NCBI GenBank assembly: GCA_028284365.1
Contig: JANQRW010000020.1
Coordinates: forward strand, 1 to 58,863
Direction: 5' to 3'
DNA from: Marinicella sp.
GTDB lineage: Bacteria; Pseudomonadota; Gammaproteobacteria; Xanthomonadales; Marinicellaceae
DNA: 58,863 nucleotides
In this document: positions 35,833 to 45,966 of the stretch, in pieces
Numbering within the stretch: the stretch's first letter is position 1
Layout of the letters: each line of letters starts with the position of its first letter
Translations under genes and position numbers: made by a program
The notes under the pieces: model-generated
What the model saw: the letters and a program-made list of their open reading frames with translations, nothing else
What the model was told of the DNA's origin: nothing
Database searches by the model: none

Positions 35833-35934
35833 AATATCCTCTTAATTATTTAAAAGTGGGATTGTAGCAAATCTGGAAAACTGTAGTGTAAACAAAGGTG
35901 ACCTTTCAGTGTTTCAAAGCTCAAAACCTGCTTA

Positions 35935-36570
35935 TCATGTTAAGCCTTTCGATGAATCATCGTGCTGTAAGAACTCAAAAGTCAGTGTCTTGGCCTGTTT
36001 GTTTTTCAACAAGCCTAAATGGTTGCTATGAATCACCTCATGGTAATCAACCCAGTCAGCCTGGGTTTCCTCCACACTGACCGTACCATCGCTTGCTCCC
36101 CGCATCCGGTGTACAACTTGACCCACACCATAAGGCATGTTGCCAGCAATCATTTTACTGGTGCGAAATACTTTCGGATTAACCACACCTTCAACCAAAG
36201 GCTGAGTGGCATGACGCAGCAACAGTTTATGCCAACCTCTTTTTTTCAGTTTTCTGGCCACTTGGGAACCGTTGATTGGCGAACCCAACATCACTAATTT
36301 ACCCACTTTTCTGATGTGTGGCAATGCCCTCATAGCGACAATACCACCCATAGAATGGACCACCAGATGCACTGTTTCTTCTTCACATGAGTTGGTCAAT
36401 GCGACCAGTTGCATCACACTTTTTTCTATGGGTTGTCCAGTGGTTGAATAACCGAAAACATAGACATGGTAACCTTTGAGTTTTAGATACCTTCGATAAA
36501 GAAACCAGGTCCATCGCCACATCCACAAGCCATGAACCAGGATAACAGCTTCTTTCTTCTGCTCACTCAT
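35935..36570 (-). CDS. Alpha/beta hydrolase (lipase/esterase-like)
   Basis: A 211-residue protein with [14 protein letters not shown] (oxyanion block), nucleophile elbow [14 protein letters not shown] (Ser), and a late His in [10 protein letters not shown]; the acid may be in DWVDYHEV. This resembles triacylglycerol-lipase/PGAP1-like serine hydrolases. No signal peptide. The start at 36570 gives [14 protein letters not shown] and overlaps the aspS stop by 8 bp; longer frames read into aspS. Probably co-transcribed with aspS. Substrate unknown. Confidence 0.82.
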   Translation of the reverse strand: MSEQKKEAVILVHGLWMWRWTWFLYRRYLKLKGYHVYVFGYSTTGQPIEKSVMQLVALTNSCEEETVHLVVHSMGGIVAMRALPHIRKVGKLVMLGSPINGSQVARKLKKRGWHKLLLRHATQPLVEGVVNPKVFRTSKMIAGNMPYGVGQVVHRMRGASDGTVSVEETQADWVDYHEVIHSNHLGLLKNKQAKTLTFEFLQHDDSSKGLT

Positions 36571-38347
36571 CTGTTTCAGGCTCGATGACCTGAACATGAA
36601 CCTCAGCCAATTGATCGGCATCAATATTTGATGGCGCACTGGTCAACGGGCACTGGCCAGATGATGTTTTTGGAAATGCGATCACCTCACGAATGGACTC
36701 TTCACCACACATCAGTGCTGCTATGCGGTCCATACCAAAAGCGATGCCGCCATGTGGAGGACAACCATACTGTAAGGCTTCAAGCAAAAAACCAAATTTT
36801 TCAGTCGCTTGTTGTTGACTGATACCTAATAGCTCCAACACTGTTGACTGTATTTGTTGATCATGGATACGGATCGAACCACCACCTAACTCAACACCAT
36901 TAAGCACCATATCATAGCCTTTGGAGAGTGCTTCACCCGGGTTACTTTGGAGTTCTTCAGCCGAACCAGTCGGTGCTGTAAACGGATGGTGCAAAGCATC
37001 CCAGCGGTCTTCATCATCGTTGTATTCAAACATCGGGAAGTCGACCACCCACAATGGTGCCCAGCCTTCTTGAACATGACCGATATCCTGACCCACTTTC
37101 AAACGTAAAGCACCCATAAACTGGCTCACTTCGCTGTATTTACCGGCACCAAAGAACAACAAATCACCATCTTGTGCACCTGTCTCAGACAAGATACCAG
37201 CCAGTGCATCATCGCTGAGAAATTTAACAATGGGTGATTGCAAACCGTCTTTACCAGCAGCTTTGTCATTGACCTTAATCCAAGCCAAGCCACGCGCACC
37301 AAAGCGTCGTGCATAAGGCTCATACTCATCAATTTGTTTGCGGGTAAAATTTGTTCCGCCTTGAGGCACTTTCAATACAGCCACGCGACCATTCGGATCA
37401 TTGGCTGGTGCAGAAAACACTTTAAACTCTGAATCTTTAACTGCATCTGCCACATCAACCAACTCCAAATCAATGCGTAAATCGGGTTTGTCTGAACCAT
37501 AACGACGCATGGCCTCAGCATAAGTCATGCGTGGGAAAGGATTGGTCAGCTCAATATCCATGACTGCTTTGAACGTATCACGAATCAGGTTTTCTGCCAT
37601 GTTCAACACATCTTCCTGTTCAACAAAAGCCATCTCGATATCCAACTGGGTGAATTCAGGCTGGCGATCAGCACGTAAATCTTCATCGCGGAAACAACGG
37701 GCAATTTGATAATACCGATCCATACCTGACATCATCAACAATTGCTTAAATAGCTGTGGTGATTGCGGCATGGCATAAAATTGGCCCTCGTTCATGCGCG
37801 AGGGCACCAAAAAATCACGCGCACCTTCTGGTGTTGCCTTGGTCAAAACAGGTGTTTCAATATCAAGAAAACCTGCCTGGTGTAAATGTTCACGTAAGAC
37901 ATGTGTTAATTTCGAACGCAAGCGCATGTTGTGTTGCATGTTATCGCGGCGTAAGTCTAAATAACGGTACTGCAAACGGATGTTTTCACCTGGGTTTTCA
38001 TCCAACATGAATGGCAAAGCTTTAGAAGGGTTCAATACATGATACTCATCCACCACCACTTCAATTTGTCCAGTGGCCAACTTATCGTTATTTTGTCCTG
38101 CTGGGCGATTTCTTACTGTGCCACTAACTCGCAGACAATACTCATACCGCGCGCCATCAGCAATCTTAAAAGCAGCCTCATTATCAGGCTCAACGACCAC
38201 CTGTACCAACCCTGTGTGGTCACGTAAATCAATAAAAATCACCCCGCCATGATCGCGCCTGTTACCAACCCAACCACAAACTTCTACCTTTTGATCCAGG
38301 TGTTTTTCCGTTACCTGACCACAAAATTCATTCCGCATGACATTCAA
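36563..38347 (-). CDS. aspS: Aspartyl-tRNA synthetase
   Basis: A 594-residue class II tRNA synthetase charging tRNA-Asp. The N-terminal OB fold has [20 protein letters not shown]; class II motif 2 is [23 protein letters not shown] (FRDE); motif 3 is [13 protein letters not shown]; the bacterial GAD insertion lies around residues 285-420. Length is standard. It cannot be decided by eye whether it is discriminating or also charges Asn; no gatCAB genes are in the window. Confidence 0.97.
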   Translation of the reverse strand: MNVMRNEFCGQVTEKHLDQKVEVCGWVGNRRDHGGVIFIDLRDHTGLVQVVVEPDNEAAFKIADGARYEYCLRVSGTVRNRPAGQNNDKLATGQIEVVVDEYHVLNPSKALPFMLDENPGENIRLQYRYLDLRRDNMQHNMRLRSKLTHVLREHLHQAGFLDIETPVLTKATPEGARDFLVPSRMNEGQFYAMPQSPQLFKQLLMMSGMDRYYQIARCFRDEDLRADRQPEFTQLDIEMAFVEQEDVLNMAENLIRDTFKAVMDIELTNPFPRMTYAEAMRRYGSDKPDLRIDLELVDVADAVKDSEFKVFSAPANDPNGRVAVLKVPQGGTNFTRKQIDEYEPYARRFGARGLAWIKVNDKAAGKDGLQSPIVKFLSDDALAGILSETGAQDGDLLFFGAGKYSEVSQFMGALRLKVGQDIGHVQEGWAPLWVVDFPMFEYNDDEDRWDALHHPFTAPTGSAEELQSNPGEALSKGYDMVLNGVELGGGSIRIHDQQIQSTVLELLGISQQQATEKFGFLLEALQYGCPPHGGIAFGMDRIAALMCGEESIREVIAFPKTSSGQCPLTSAPSNIDADQLAEVHVQVIEPETDE

Positions 38348-38550
38348 TCGTTTAAAAAAGCGAGCAATTTTACCTTAACACAACCCAACAAACCATTAAG
38401 AATGCTGCTATTTAGCGGCTAAAAGTGCCCAAAACCAGTATTTAAAAGTGACACACTTCACAAAACCAATCATCTTGGGTTAAGCTGTTATTCAATGGGA
38501 TATCTATATAATTTAAGCTTGAACTAGAAAATCCGGGTTGGGAAAAGATT

Positions 38551-40530
38551 ATGTCAGAAGAAATTAAGAAAAAATTTGGCCACTATGAAGTGGTGTCAGA
38601 GCTCGGTCGCGGCGGTATGGGCGTGGTTTACAAAGCCTGGGAACCTTCTTTAAATCGCCATGTTGCGATCAAAGCCTTGGGCGAACACCTTTTAGGCGAT
38701 GAAGGTTTAATTGAACGGTTCACACGCGAAGCCAAAAGTATGGCAGCCATCAACCACCCGAATGTGATTCAGGTTTATTTCATTGGCATGGAAGAAAAAC
38801 AGCCCTACTTCGCCATGGAATTCATTGAGGGCGTTTCACTGGATGATTTGTTACGTGGTAACCAAGTATTGACCGTTTCACATGCCAAAGAAATATTACG
38901 CCAGGCCTGTGCAGGTTTAGCCATTGCACACGATCGTGATTTGGTTCATCGCGACATCAAGCCCGCTAACCTGATGCTGTGCGATGATGGTACAGTCAAA
39001 GTGGTCGACTTTGGTATTGCCCAAACCCGTGAATACGGCGATAAACTCACCAATACCGGAGAATTTGTTGGTACTCCTGGCTACCTGTCACCAGAAGTTT
39101 GTACAGGAAAAGATGTCGATGCGCGCTCGGACATTTTTGCTTTAGGTATTGTGTTTTATGAAATGTTAGCCGGTAAAGTTCCCTTTGAAAATGACAGCCC
39201 ACTGGGCTTGATGCTCGAAGTGGTTCAAGCCGATATCCCAGACATCCGTGCCATCAATAAAAAGGTTGACAAGAAAACCAGTTACATCTTGCAAAAGATG
39301 ATTGCTAAAAACCCCGAAGAACGTTTTCAATCATGCCAAGAAGTGATCAAACATTTGGGGCCATCATCAATTGAATTAAGTTTGTCTGACATCCAAAAAC
39401 AAGCCATCTCTGTTAAGCCTGAGAAAAAAGCACCTCACATATCACAGCAAGAAACCTTACCCAATGCCAGTACATTTGATACAGTGGTGCCACCAAGCCG
39501 AAAAAAATCCAGTAAGGCTGTATGGGGCGTTCTGGCTTTAGCTGTTGCTGTCGGTTTGGGCGCAGTTGGAATTCACGAAGGGTTCATCCCATCACCATTT
39601 AAAGATAAAGAATACCAGGCCATGACCTTATTGGGCGATGATAAAAACAAGGGCATGGATCTAGGGGATGTGAACTTAAAATCATCAGAGGAGTTGGCTG
39701 TCATCAGTGATGAAATCAATCAGAAAAATGCCACGACTCACAACCCAACTATAACCAGCGACCGTGCACAATTCACCACGGATGACTTAACTAACAAAGC
39801 AGCCTCAGGTGCTGACCCCACGTCCAAAACAGCAGAACTTGCTGACTCAAACAATCAGGCCACAACTGACATGGTGATTGATGTTCCCGTTGAGAAGCAA
39901 ACCACATTACCAACCCCTGATGCAACTCAACAATCAACCATCAATCATGAAAAAATTGATCAGGCCCAAGCAATCATTACTGAAAAAACCATTGCTGCAG
40001 TTGATAATAAAGCCACTGTGACTCCTCAAAATATCGAACAGTATGTTGAAGAAAAAACCAAACCAGTGGTCAGAAAGTCCAAAGTGGTGAAAAAAGACAA
40101 AGGCATTGCAGTGTTGGTTTTTGGTGACCCTGCCGTGGCAAACCCCATTGAAAAAATTCTTGAGTCTGAATTAAAACGTGACAACATCAAAGTTTTGAAT
40201 GAGCAATTTGTGCCAGGATTATCACAAGTGATGGCACAAGGTGTCGATTTAGCAGCCATTAAAAGCAAACTCGATGCCTATGGCGGTGAAGCCATGATCA
40301 TTGCCAATGTCAATTATGTGGGTGAACAAACCCTTGAGTATTACGGCCGCCAATCACAACTGGTTAATGCCCAACTCGACATCGACAGCTATGATTTAGC
40401 CACGGGTGATTCTATTGGTAATGGTTATGGCAGTGAATTAAGCTACACCAGCTTGAATGCCACTGAAACAGCTCAAGATGCAGTGATGACGTTTGTTGAT
40501 CGACTCAAACAAGATCTGAAAAACAAATAA
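38551..40530 (+). CDS. Membrane Ser/Thr protein kinase (Hanks type)
   Basis: A 659-residue kinase. The catalytic domain (residues 11-270) shows the glycine loop LGRGGMGVVYKA, K41 in VAIKAL, HRDIKPANLM, DFG in VVDFGIA and the activation-segment APE equivalent in GTPGYLSPEVC. One membrane helix (about 324-344) leads to a Thr/Asp-rich periplasmic linker (345-515) and a globular C-terminal domain (from 518, GIAVLVFGDPAVANPIEKIL) that looks like a FlgT/LPP20/CsgG-type alpha-beta fold. The layout is PknB-like with the sensor outside the cytoplasm. It stands divergent from aspS. Ligand unknown. Confidence 0.92.
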   Translation: MSEEIKKKFGHYEVVSELGRGGMGVVYKAWEPSLNRHVAIKALGEHLLGDEGLIERFTREAKSMAAINHPNVIQVYFIGMEEKQPYFAMEFIEGVSLDDLLRGNQVLTVSHAKEILRQACAGLAIAHDRDLVHRDIKPANLMLCDDGTVKVVDFGIAQTREYGDKLTNTGEFVGTPGYLSPEVCTGKDVDARSDIFALGIVFYEMLAGKVPFENDSPLGLMLEVVQADIPDIRAINKKVDKKTSYILQKMIAKNPEERFQSCQEVIKHLGPSSIELSLSDIQKQAISVKPEKKAPHISQQETLPNASTFDTVVPPSRKKSSKAVWGVLALAVAVGLGAVGIHEGFIPSPFKDKEYQAMTLLGDDKNKGMDLGDVNLKSSEELAVISDEINQKNATTHNPTITSDRAQFTTDDLTNKAASGADPTSKTAELADSNNQATTDMVIDVPVEKQTTLPTPDATQQSTINHEKIDQAQAIITEKTIAAVDNKATVTPQNIEQYVEEKTKPVVRKSKVVKKDKGIAVLVFGDPAVANPIEKILESELKRDNIKVLNEQFVPGLSQVMAQGVDLAAIKSKLDAYGGEAMIIANVNYVGEQTLEYYGRQSQLVNAQLDIDSYDLATGDSIGNGYGSELSYTSLNATETAQDAVMTFVDRLKQDLKNK

Positions 40531-40549
40531 CAAACCCATAAATAATTAG

Positions 40550-41632
40550 GTGCAAAAACAACAAACCCTGCTGTTATCAGCCTATGATGCCAAATCACAT
40601 CGCTATTGGCATCAACAATTGGTCTCTGGCTTACCCCAGTTTCAGTGGCAGGTGTTGGCATTAAAAGATCGGTATTTTTCCTGGCGCATGGGTGGTAATG
40701 CCATGAGCTTTCAACAACAATTCCACAGCGAACTGAAGGCTCCATACGATGTGGTGCTGGCTACTTCCATGACTGATTTGAGCACTTTACTGGGGCTTTA
40801 CCCACACTTGAGCCAAGCCAAAAAACTGCTTTACTTTCACGAAAACCAATTTGCCTACCCGCTAAATAAACAGCAACAAGGCCTGGCTGAAATCCAACTG
40901 CGCAGCATTTATGCTGCAATGGTCGCTGATGCTTTGATATTCAACTCAAGGTTCAATCGTGATACTTTTTTAAATGGCCTCAAAGCATTCATCAATAAAA
41001 TGCCTGATGGCACACCCAAAGATTTGGCTCTTTTATTCAAAGAAAAATCCAAGTTGTTACCCGTCCCGATTAAAGATGATGTGTTTAGTCAAAACAGAAA
41101 CCCCATCAATAAAGGTCACATCGAAGTGGTATGGAACCACCGCTGGGAACATGACAAAGGACCTGATGTATTACTCGAACTGTTACACTTGTGCCACAAT
41201 CAGCCGAACATTAAATTCCACATACTGGGACAACAGTTCAAACAAATACCACCAGAAATGCAATGCATCATTGATCAACACAAAGACCAGTGCCTCACTG
41301 TAGGGTACATCAAAGAACGATCAGCCTACTTAGAAATTTTACACCAGGCCGATGTCGTCTTATCTACTGCCCATCACGATTTTCAAGGCATTGCCATGCT
41401 GGAGGCTGTTGCTTGTGGTTGTTTGCCAGTTGCGCCCAATCGTTTGGTTTATCCCGAATATTATCCACTTGAAAACTTGTACCCAACTTCAAACACCAAA
41501 CAAGAAGCACGGGCCATACTTAAACTGCTACAAAACCACAAAAATTTAATTAAAGCGGAACTTAATTTAACCTGGCACTGCCTCAAGCCAACATATGAAA
41601 ACGTATTGAGTACACCAGATGTTAAATCATAA
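40550..41632 (+). CDS. DUF3524 glycosyltransferase (queuosine-mannosyltransferase-like)
   Basis: A 360-residue GT4-type enzyme. The N-terminal DUF3524 signature is clear (LLLSAYDAKSHRYWHQQL, LATSMTDLSTLLGLYP, LLYFHENQFAYP), and a Rossmann donor domain follows (VVWNHRWEHDKGPDVLLELL, LSTAHHDFQGIAMLEAVACG with an EX7-type site). The animal homologue GTDC1 mannosylates queuosine in tRNA-Asp. That the bacterial enzyme acts on tRNA is inference. It starts with GTG preceded by TAGG, 19 bp after the kinase gene, and overlaps the VanZ-like gene. Confidence 0.8.
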   Translation: MQKQQTLLLSAYDAKSHRYWHQQLVSGLPQFQWQVLALKDRYFSWRMGGNAMSFQQQFHSELKAPYDVVLATSMTDLSTLLGLYPHLSQAKKLLYFHENQFAYPLNKQQQGLAEIQLRSIYAAMVADALIFNSRFNRDTFLNGLKAFINKMPDGTPKDLALLFKEKSKLLPVPIKDDVFSQNRNPINKGHIEVVWNHRWEHDKGPDVLLELLHLCHNQPNIKFHILGQQFKQIPPEMQCIIDQHKDQCLTVGYIKERSAYLEILHQADVVLSTAHHDFQGIAMLEAVACGCLPVAPNRLVYPEYYPLENLYPTSNTKQEARAILKLLQNHKNLIKAELNLTWHCLKPTYENVLSTPDVKS

Positions 41633-41978
41633 ACAGAAGTGGCTAAGACTGATTGGTTGGCTGATGGTGCTGGCTTTGATTATTTTGTCACTGGTAAAAC
41701 CACCACCAACTAACACCAACATACCCAACAGTGACAAATGGCTGCACCTGATCAGCTACTTTACACTGAGCTATTGGTTTTTCCATACCTATGATAACCA
41801 CAAAACTCCAGTCACCGCAGGTTTTTTGTTTTTGGGTGTCACTCTGGAATGGTTGCAATCACTGACCCCGCACCGCTATTTTGAATGGCTGGACATGTTG
41901 ATGAATGTGGCTGGTGTTTTGCTGGGGTTACTGGTCTTTCAATTGCTCAAGCTCCGCATCAAAGCACTGATTGGCTGA
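41619..41978 (+). CDS. VanZ-like membrane protein
   Basis: A 119-residue membrane protein with four hydrophobic segments and the VanZ-family pattern: NSDKWLHLISYFTLSYWF, GVTLEWLQSLTPHRYFEWLDMLMNVAG. VanZ proteins occur in many bacteria; the namesake gives teicoplanin resistance, but no function is known for this branch. It overlaps the upstream glycosyltransferase by 14 bp. Confidence 0.85.
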   Translation: MLNHKQKWLRLIGWLMVLALIILSLVKPPPTNTNIPNSDKWLHLISYFTLSYWFFHTYDNHKTPVTAGFLFLGVTLEWLQSLTPHRYFEWLDMLMNVAGVLLGLLVFQLLKLRIKALIG

Positions 41979-42033
41979 CCTGACTTGCCTACTTTGTGCT
42001 AACATAATCGACAGCCTATTTTATGAAAGCCAA

Positions 42034-42456
42034 ATGAGTAAAGTAACCCTGCTGAAACCAAGTGGAACTTATGCTGATATACCTTTTTACTCAGGTAAAG
42101 TCTCAGCTGGTTTCCCCGGTGTGGTTGATGAGCATTTGGAAGACTCACTGAGTCTGGATGAATTATTAATCAAAAATCCGGCGAGTACCTTTTTGGCTAA
42201 AGTGGAAGGTGATTCGATGATTGGTGCTGGTATTTTCCAAAATGATGTGTTGGTCATTGACCGTTCAGCAACGGCTGCTGACCGCGACATCGTGGTGGCT
42301 CTTGTTAACAACGAATTCACTGTCAAACGGCTGTGTACCCAAGGTCAGCTACGTCTACAAGCTGAGAACAGTCATTACAGTGACATTCCCATCACCGGTG
42401 AAACCGAACTGGTCATTTGGGGAGTGGTTACAGGCGTAGTCAGGGCACTTAAGTGA
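42034..42456 (+). CDS. umuD: Error-prone polymerase V subunit, S24 peptidase UmuD
   Basis: A 140-residue self-cleaving LexA-like protein. The cleavage site A25-G26 (SAGFPG), catalytic S61 in GDSMIGAG and K98 in FTVKRL match E. coli UmuD positions within one residue. The start at 42034 (MSKVTLLKPSG) is chosen by family length; an upstream start would add 21 residues overlapping vanZ. It overlaps umuC by 4 bp. No consensus LexA operator (CTGT-N8-ACAG) was found just upstream. Confidence 0.93.
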   Translation: MSKVTLLKPSGTYADIPFYSGKVSAGFPGVVDEHLEDSLSLDELLIKNPASTFLAKVEGDSMIGAGIFQNDVLVIDRSATAADRDIVVALVNNEFTVKRLCTQGQLRLQAENSHYSDIPITGETELVIWGVVTGVVRALK

Positions 42457-43709
42457 AGACTTTTGCACTGTGTGACGTGAATGGCTTTTATGTTTCATGT
42501 GAACGCATCTTCAGACCTGAACTAAACAACCAACCTGTCATCGTTCTGAGTAACAATGACGGTTGTGTTATTTCCATCTCCGATGAGGCCAAAAAACTGG
42601 GCATTGATATGGCAGTGCCTTATCATGAGGTCAAACACCTGGTGAATAAACACAACATCATTTGGTTCTCATCCAACTATTGTTTATATGGAGACATTTC
42701 ACAGCGCTTTAATCAGCTGTTAGAACAGCATTGTGATCAGGTGGTGAGTTATTCCGTTGATGAGTCATTTTTGTGTTTTGATGGAAATCAAGAGAACCTG
42801 CGCGATACAGGTTTGAGGATCAAAAACCACATACAAACTTGTTTATCTCTGCCTGTTTGTGTGGGCTTTGGACCAACCAAAACTTTAGCCAAGCTGGCCA
42901 ATCATATTGCTAAAAGAAACAAGCAGGCCAGTGGTGGTGTGGTTGATTTAAGTATTAAAAAAACCCGAGAGTATTGGTTACAACGCACCCCTGTGAATAA
43001 AATTTGGGGCATAGGGCGACAACTGTCAAAAGCACTGATTCACAACAACATCAACACTGCCTGGGATTTGCATGAAGCGAACCATGCTGTTTTGCGGCGC
43101 AAATATTCAGTCAATATGGAACGCATGATCAGGGAGTTACAAGGCATGGCTTGTCTCGAATTTGATCAGGTGCCAAGTGACAAAAAAAGCATCCTTAATT
43201 CTCGCTCATTTGGCCATACCATTACCGAATACCAAGACCTCAAAGAAGCACTTGCTTATCACGTCACTCGCTGCTGTGAGAAGCTGAGAAACCAAAACTC
43301 TTTGGCCAGCGTGATGGGGTTGTTTTTATATGGTAATAAAAAAAACAAAGCTTATTTATACCGACCTTCATTAACCGTGAACCTGAGTGAACCGACTGAT
43401 GATACCGGTATTTTTATTGCAGCCATTGAACAAGGGTTAAAAAGTATATTTCGCGAAAACACCGGTTTTAAAAAAGCGGGCATCATGCTTAATGGACTGG
43501 TATCAAAAAACTGTTACCAACCAGACTTATTCACAACCAAAAAAACACGTCCTGCTTTGATGCAGTGTTTGGATCAGGTTAATCAAAAATACGGTAAGGA
43601 CTGTCTCAAATTTGCCAGTTTGGGTTTTGCAAAAAACTGGGCAATGCGCGCCAATGCGAAATCACCTAACTACACCACGCGCTGGACTGATTTAATCAAA
43701 GTTCGCTAA
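42453..43709 (+). CDS. umuC: DNA polymerase V catalytic subunit
   Basis: A 418-residue Y-family translesion polymerase. Catalytic acidic residues are in FALCDVNGFYVSCERIF and SYSVDESFLCF; helix-hairpin-helix lies around KIWGIGRQLSK; the little-finger region has SRSFGHTIT. The C terminus has the UmuC-specific ASLGFAKNWAMRANAKSP-type block. Length equals E. coli UmuC. Overlaps the umuD stop. Confidence 0.96.
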   Translation: MKTFALCDVNGFYVSCERIFRPELNNQPVIVLSNNDGCVISISDEAKKLGIDMAVPYHEVKHLVNKHNIIWFSSNYCLYGDISQRFNQLLEQHCDQVVSYSVDESFLCFDGNQENLRDTGLRIKNHIQTCLSLPVCVGFGPTKTLAKLANHIAKRNKQASGGVVDLSIKKTREYWLQRTPVNKIWGIGRQLSKALIHNNINTAWDLHEANHAVLRRKYSVNMERMIRELQGMACLEFDQVPSDKKSILNSRSFGHTITEYQDLKEALAYHVTRCCEKLRNQNSLASVMGLFLYGNKKNKAYLYRPSLTVNLSEPTDDTGIFIAAIEQGLKSIFRENTGFKKAGIMLNGLVSKNCYQPDLFTTKKTRPALMQCLDQVNQKYGKDCLKFASLGFAKNWAMRANAKSPNYTTRWTDLIKVR

Positions 43710-43712
43710 AGC

Positions 43713-44495
43713 TCAAAGCTGTATACCGACCCGTTTCAAACCCTCAATAAATGCGCCAGGTCGCCAGTGCATCCAAACACCTTTGGCTTGACCGATGATG
43801 TTGCGCTCAGGGATCAAACCCCAATCCCGACTGTCTGCACTGAAGTCACGGTTATCACCCATACCAAAATAATGCCCTTCAGGCACCACCAAATCATTAT
43901 GTGTATAACTGCGCTTAACCAAGCTGGAATGTAAGATGTGGTGCTCAACATCACCAGTAATGGTGGTTTTTTGATTCAAACCGTTGGGGTTGATGTCATC
44001 GTGAAAACCCAAATAAGGCCCATCAAATGTTTCCACCATCACCTTACCATTAACGAATATTTGTTTGGTACGTTCATCATAACGAATGTGATCACCAGGA
44101 ACACCCACCACGCGCTTGACTACATCAGTGGCCGGATCTTCCACCGATCGAAACACCACCACATCACCACGCTGCGGTGTGCCCGTTGCAATTACTTTAT
44201 TATGCAAAACCGGTAACTTCACACCGTAAGCACTTTTATCAACATAAATAAAATCACCAGTCAGCAATGTCGGCATCATCGAGGACGAGGGAATTCTGAA
44301 AGACTCATAGGCAAAAGAACGGAACGACAAGATGACGAATAACAAAGGAAAAAAACTGCCCACACCAACGATCACCTGTATCTGTTTATTATCGCTGCGG
44401 TGGCGTTTTTTAAACTTGCTCCACAACCAGGCAGTCATCGTCACCACCACACCAATAAATAAAAAAACCTCATAATCCCAATGGAAATCACTCAT
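43713..44495 (-). CDS. lepB: Signal peptidase I
   Basis: A 260-residue inner-membrane protease that removes Sec signal peptides. Two N-terminal hydrophobic segments (residues 9-25 and 40-58) precede the catalytic Ser72 (IPSSSMMPT) and Lys127 (DVVKRVVGVPGDHI); the boxes GDFIYVDKSAYG and GHYFGMGDNRDFSADSRDWG (substrate box E) are intact. Start at 44495 is favoured by a GGAGG ribosome site; the longer frame from 44522 lacks one. It ends 3 bp from the convergent umuC gene. Confidence 0.95.
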   Translation of the reverse strand: MSDFHWDYEVFLFIGVVVTMTAWLWSKFKKRHRSDNKQIQVIVGVGSFFPLLFVILSFRSFAYESFRIPSSSMMPTLLTGDFIYVDKSAYGVKLPVLHNKVIATGTPQRGDVVVFRSVEDPATDVVKRVVGVPGDHIRYDERTKQIFVNGKVMVETFDGPYLGFHDDINPNGLNQKTTITGDVEHHILHSSLVKRSYTHNDLVVPEGHYFGMGDNRDFSADSRDWGLIPERNIIGQAKGVWMHWRPGAFIEGLKRVGIQL

Positions 44496-44524
44496 AGCAC
44501 CACCTCCAAAATGAGCCACCAACT

Positions 44525-45325
44525 CTATTTTTTAGTTGATATATAAGAATTAATATCAACCGATGAGATATTTTCATCGGCTTTTAACAAATCTTTGAGA
44601 ATAGCAGTGTGACCTTGACCAGCAATGGCAAAGACCCGTTTGTTTTTCAAGGCTTGGCGCTGCAGCTTGGCATACATCCTGAAATTTCGATGCCACCAGC
44701 TGGCTGCTGCATCCGCTCCCACAAAATTGTTTTCATCTCCAGCCGCATTGGTCATCAAGTAAAAACCTTTGTTCACTAAATCTGCGTCATCACTGTTGTG
44801 TTGATGCAACAGTTCAGCCAGCGTCATGTTGCTCTGGTCATGGTTGGTACGTTCGGTATGCCACCTGATTTTTTCTTCAACTTGAGCATTTAGTTTTGAG
44901 TCATTTTGCTTGATATAATCAAACAACTCTGAACCCTGCCAGCCAATTTCGCGCTCATCAAATCCATGCACTTCTTTTAAACCCGCCAACTTCGCCACGC
45001 GAAAACCAATTTGATACATCTCATTGACCGGCAGTTCAAAATCACCAGCCAAGTATTGTTGGTATTCTTGATTCATTGTTACGTGATCTTTCGGCTCAAA
45101 CTCCAACATCACAACTTGTGGATCATAAGCGGCTACTCTTTTGCTGAAAGACACCAAGTAAGCTTGGTTTTCTTTAGTGGTCACATCCAGTACATCTGAC
45201 TTGACCACATCCAGCCCTGGGTTATTAAAATGAAAAGTGCCCAACAACATAATCTGGCCAGACTCTTTGGCGTAACTGCCAGCTATGGTAAATACAACCA
45301 ACCACAAGGTAAGAAATTTTTTCAT
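44525..45325 (-). CDS. DUF5694-like exported protein
   Basis: A 266-residue protein with a Sec signal peptide (MKKFLTLWLVVFTIAGSYA) and then IMLLGTFHFNNPGLDVV. VVMLEFEP and FAIAGQGHTAILKDLL suggest the TraB/GumN/DUF5694-like fold, whose conserved acidic and histidine residues hint at metal-dependent hydrolysis. The assignment rests on these motifs. Probable periplasmic location. It lies 29 bp upstream of lepB on the same strand, so co-transcription is possible. Confidence 0.7.
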   Translation of the reverse strand: MKKFLTLWLVVFTIAGSYAKESGQIMLLGTFHFNNPGLDVVKSDVLDVTTKENQAYLVSFSKRVAAYDPQVVMLEFEPKDHVTMNQEYQQYLAGDFELPVNEMYQIGFRVAKLAGLKEVHGFDEREIGWQGSELFDYIKQNDSKLNAQVEEKIRWHTERTNHDQSNMTLAELLHQHNSDDADLVNKGFYLMTNAAGDENNFVGADAAASWWHRNFRMYAKLQRQALKNKRVFAIAGQGHTAILKDLLKADENISSVDINSYISTKK

Positions 45326-45420
45326 GTCTGATAGCTCATTTGAATTATGATTGAAACGACCAAGACCTTGAAATGTTACAGCGGAAAGCTGCTGAGCTGG
45401 TTAGGCCGACCATTCCTTAT

Positions 45421-45855
45421 TTAAAGTCTGATGGCTTTCCAGTAACTTTTTTGCCAATAGTTGTTAGCCAAATTTGAAATGGTAACCCCTTTTGAGGTTG
45501 AGGCGTGGACAAATTGATTGTTCTCAAGATAAATGCCGACATGTTGTAGTTTGCCACGGTTGGCTATTTTAAAAAACACCAAATCACCTGCTTTTAACTC
45601 ATCGCGCTTGACCAGATAGCCTGTTTTAGATTGAGCTGTGGTGGTTCTGGGTAGTTGTTGATCAAATAAGTCTGCATATGTTCTGGCCACAAAACCAGAA
45701 CAATCAATACCACCTTTGTCATACCCGCCAAGCTTATATGGTGTGCCTTGCCACTCCTGATGTTGTGCATAGAGCTGATCCAAAACATTGTTTGAATGGG
45801 GTGGAACACTGTGACCACCACAACCAACCAACATCAGTATAACAATGAATGGCAT
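45421..45855 (-). CDS. NlpC/P60 peptidoglycan hydrolase lipoprotein
   Basis: A 144-residue lipoprotein. The short signal MPFIVILMLVGCGG has a lipidation Cys (C12). The C40 peptidase domain has catalytic C52 (GGIDCSGFV), H105 (QHVGIY) and H117 (FVHAST). Spr/MepS-like enzymes cut D,D- or L,D-peptide crosslinks. The ATG at 45855 is chosen because longer in-frame starts (to 45966) only translate the repeat at 45862-45966 and would bury the signal. The ribosome site AAGG lies at the edge of that repeat. Confidence 0.85.
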   Translation of the reverse strand: MPFIVILMLVGCGGHSVPPHSNNVLDQLYAQHQEWQGTPYKLGGYDKGGIDCSGFVARTYADLFDQQLPRTTTAQSKTGYLVKRDELKAGDLVFFKIANRGKLQHVGIYLENNQFVHASTSKGVTISNLANNYWQKSYWKAIRL

Positions 45856-45861
45856 AACCTT

Positions 45862-45966
45862 GTAAGGCTGGTGATCAGCCTTACCGGCGCTCGCGGTTGG
45901 CGAACGAAGTGAGTCAGATCGAGCAAGCCCGAGGTTGCAAGTCATGCTAGCCGTGGTTGCTTTCAT
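45862..45966 (+). repeat. Modular hairpin repeat (family A)
   Basis: The hairpin GTAAGGCTG-GTGAT-CAGCCTTAC (9-bp stem) is followed by CGGCGCTC, GGTTGGCGAACGAAG, AAGCCCGAGG and CATGCTAGCCGTGGTTGCTT. It matches 33469-33570 module by module, with the stem changed on both sides but the GTGAT loop kept. It covers the promoter-proximal leader of the NlpC/P60 gene and the 3' end of the small ORF upstream. Confidence 0.85.

Noticed and set aside
41971-42033. LexA operator before umuD
   Set aside because: No CTGT-N8-ACAG or close variant was found; SOS control may be from further upstream or by another motif.
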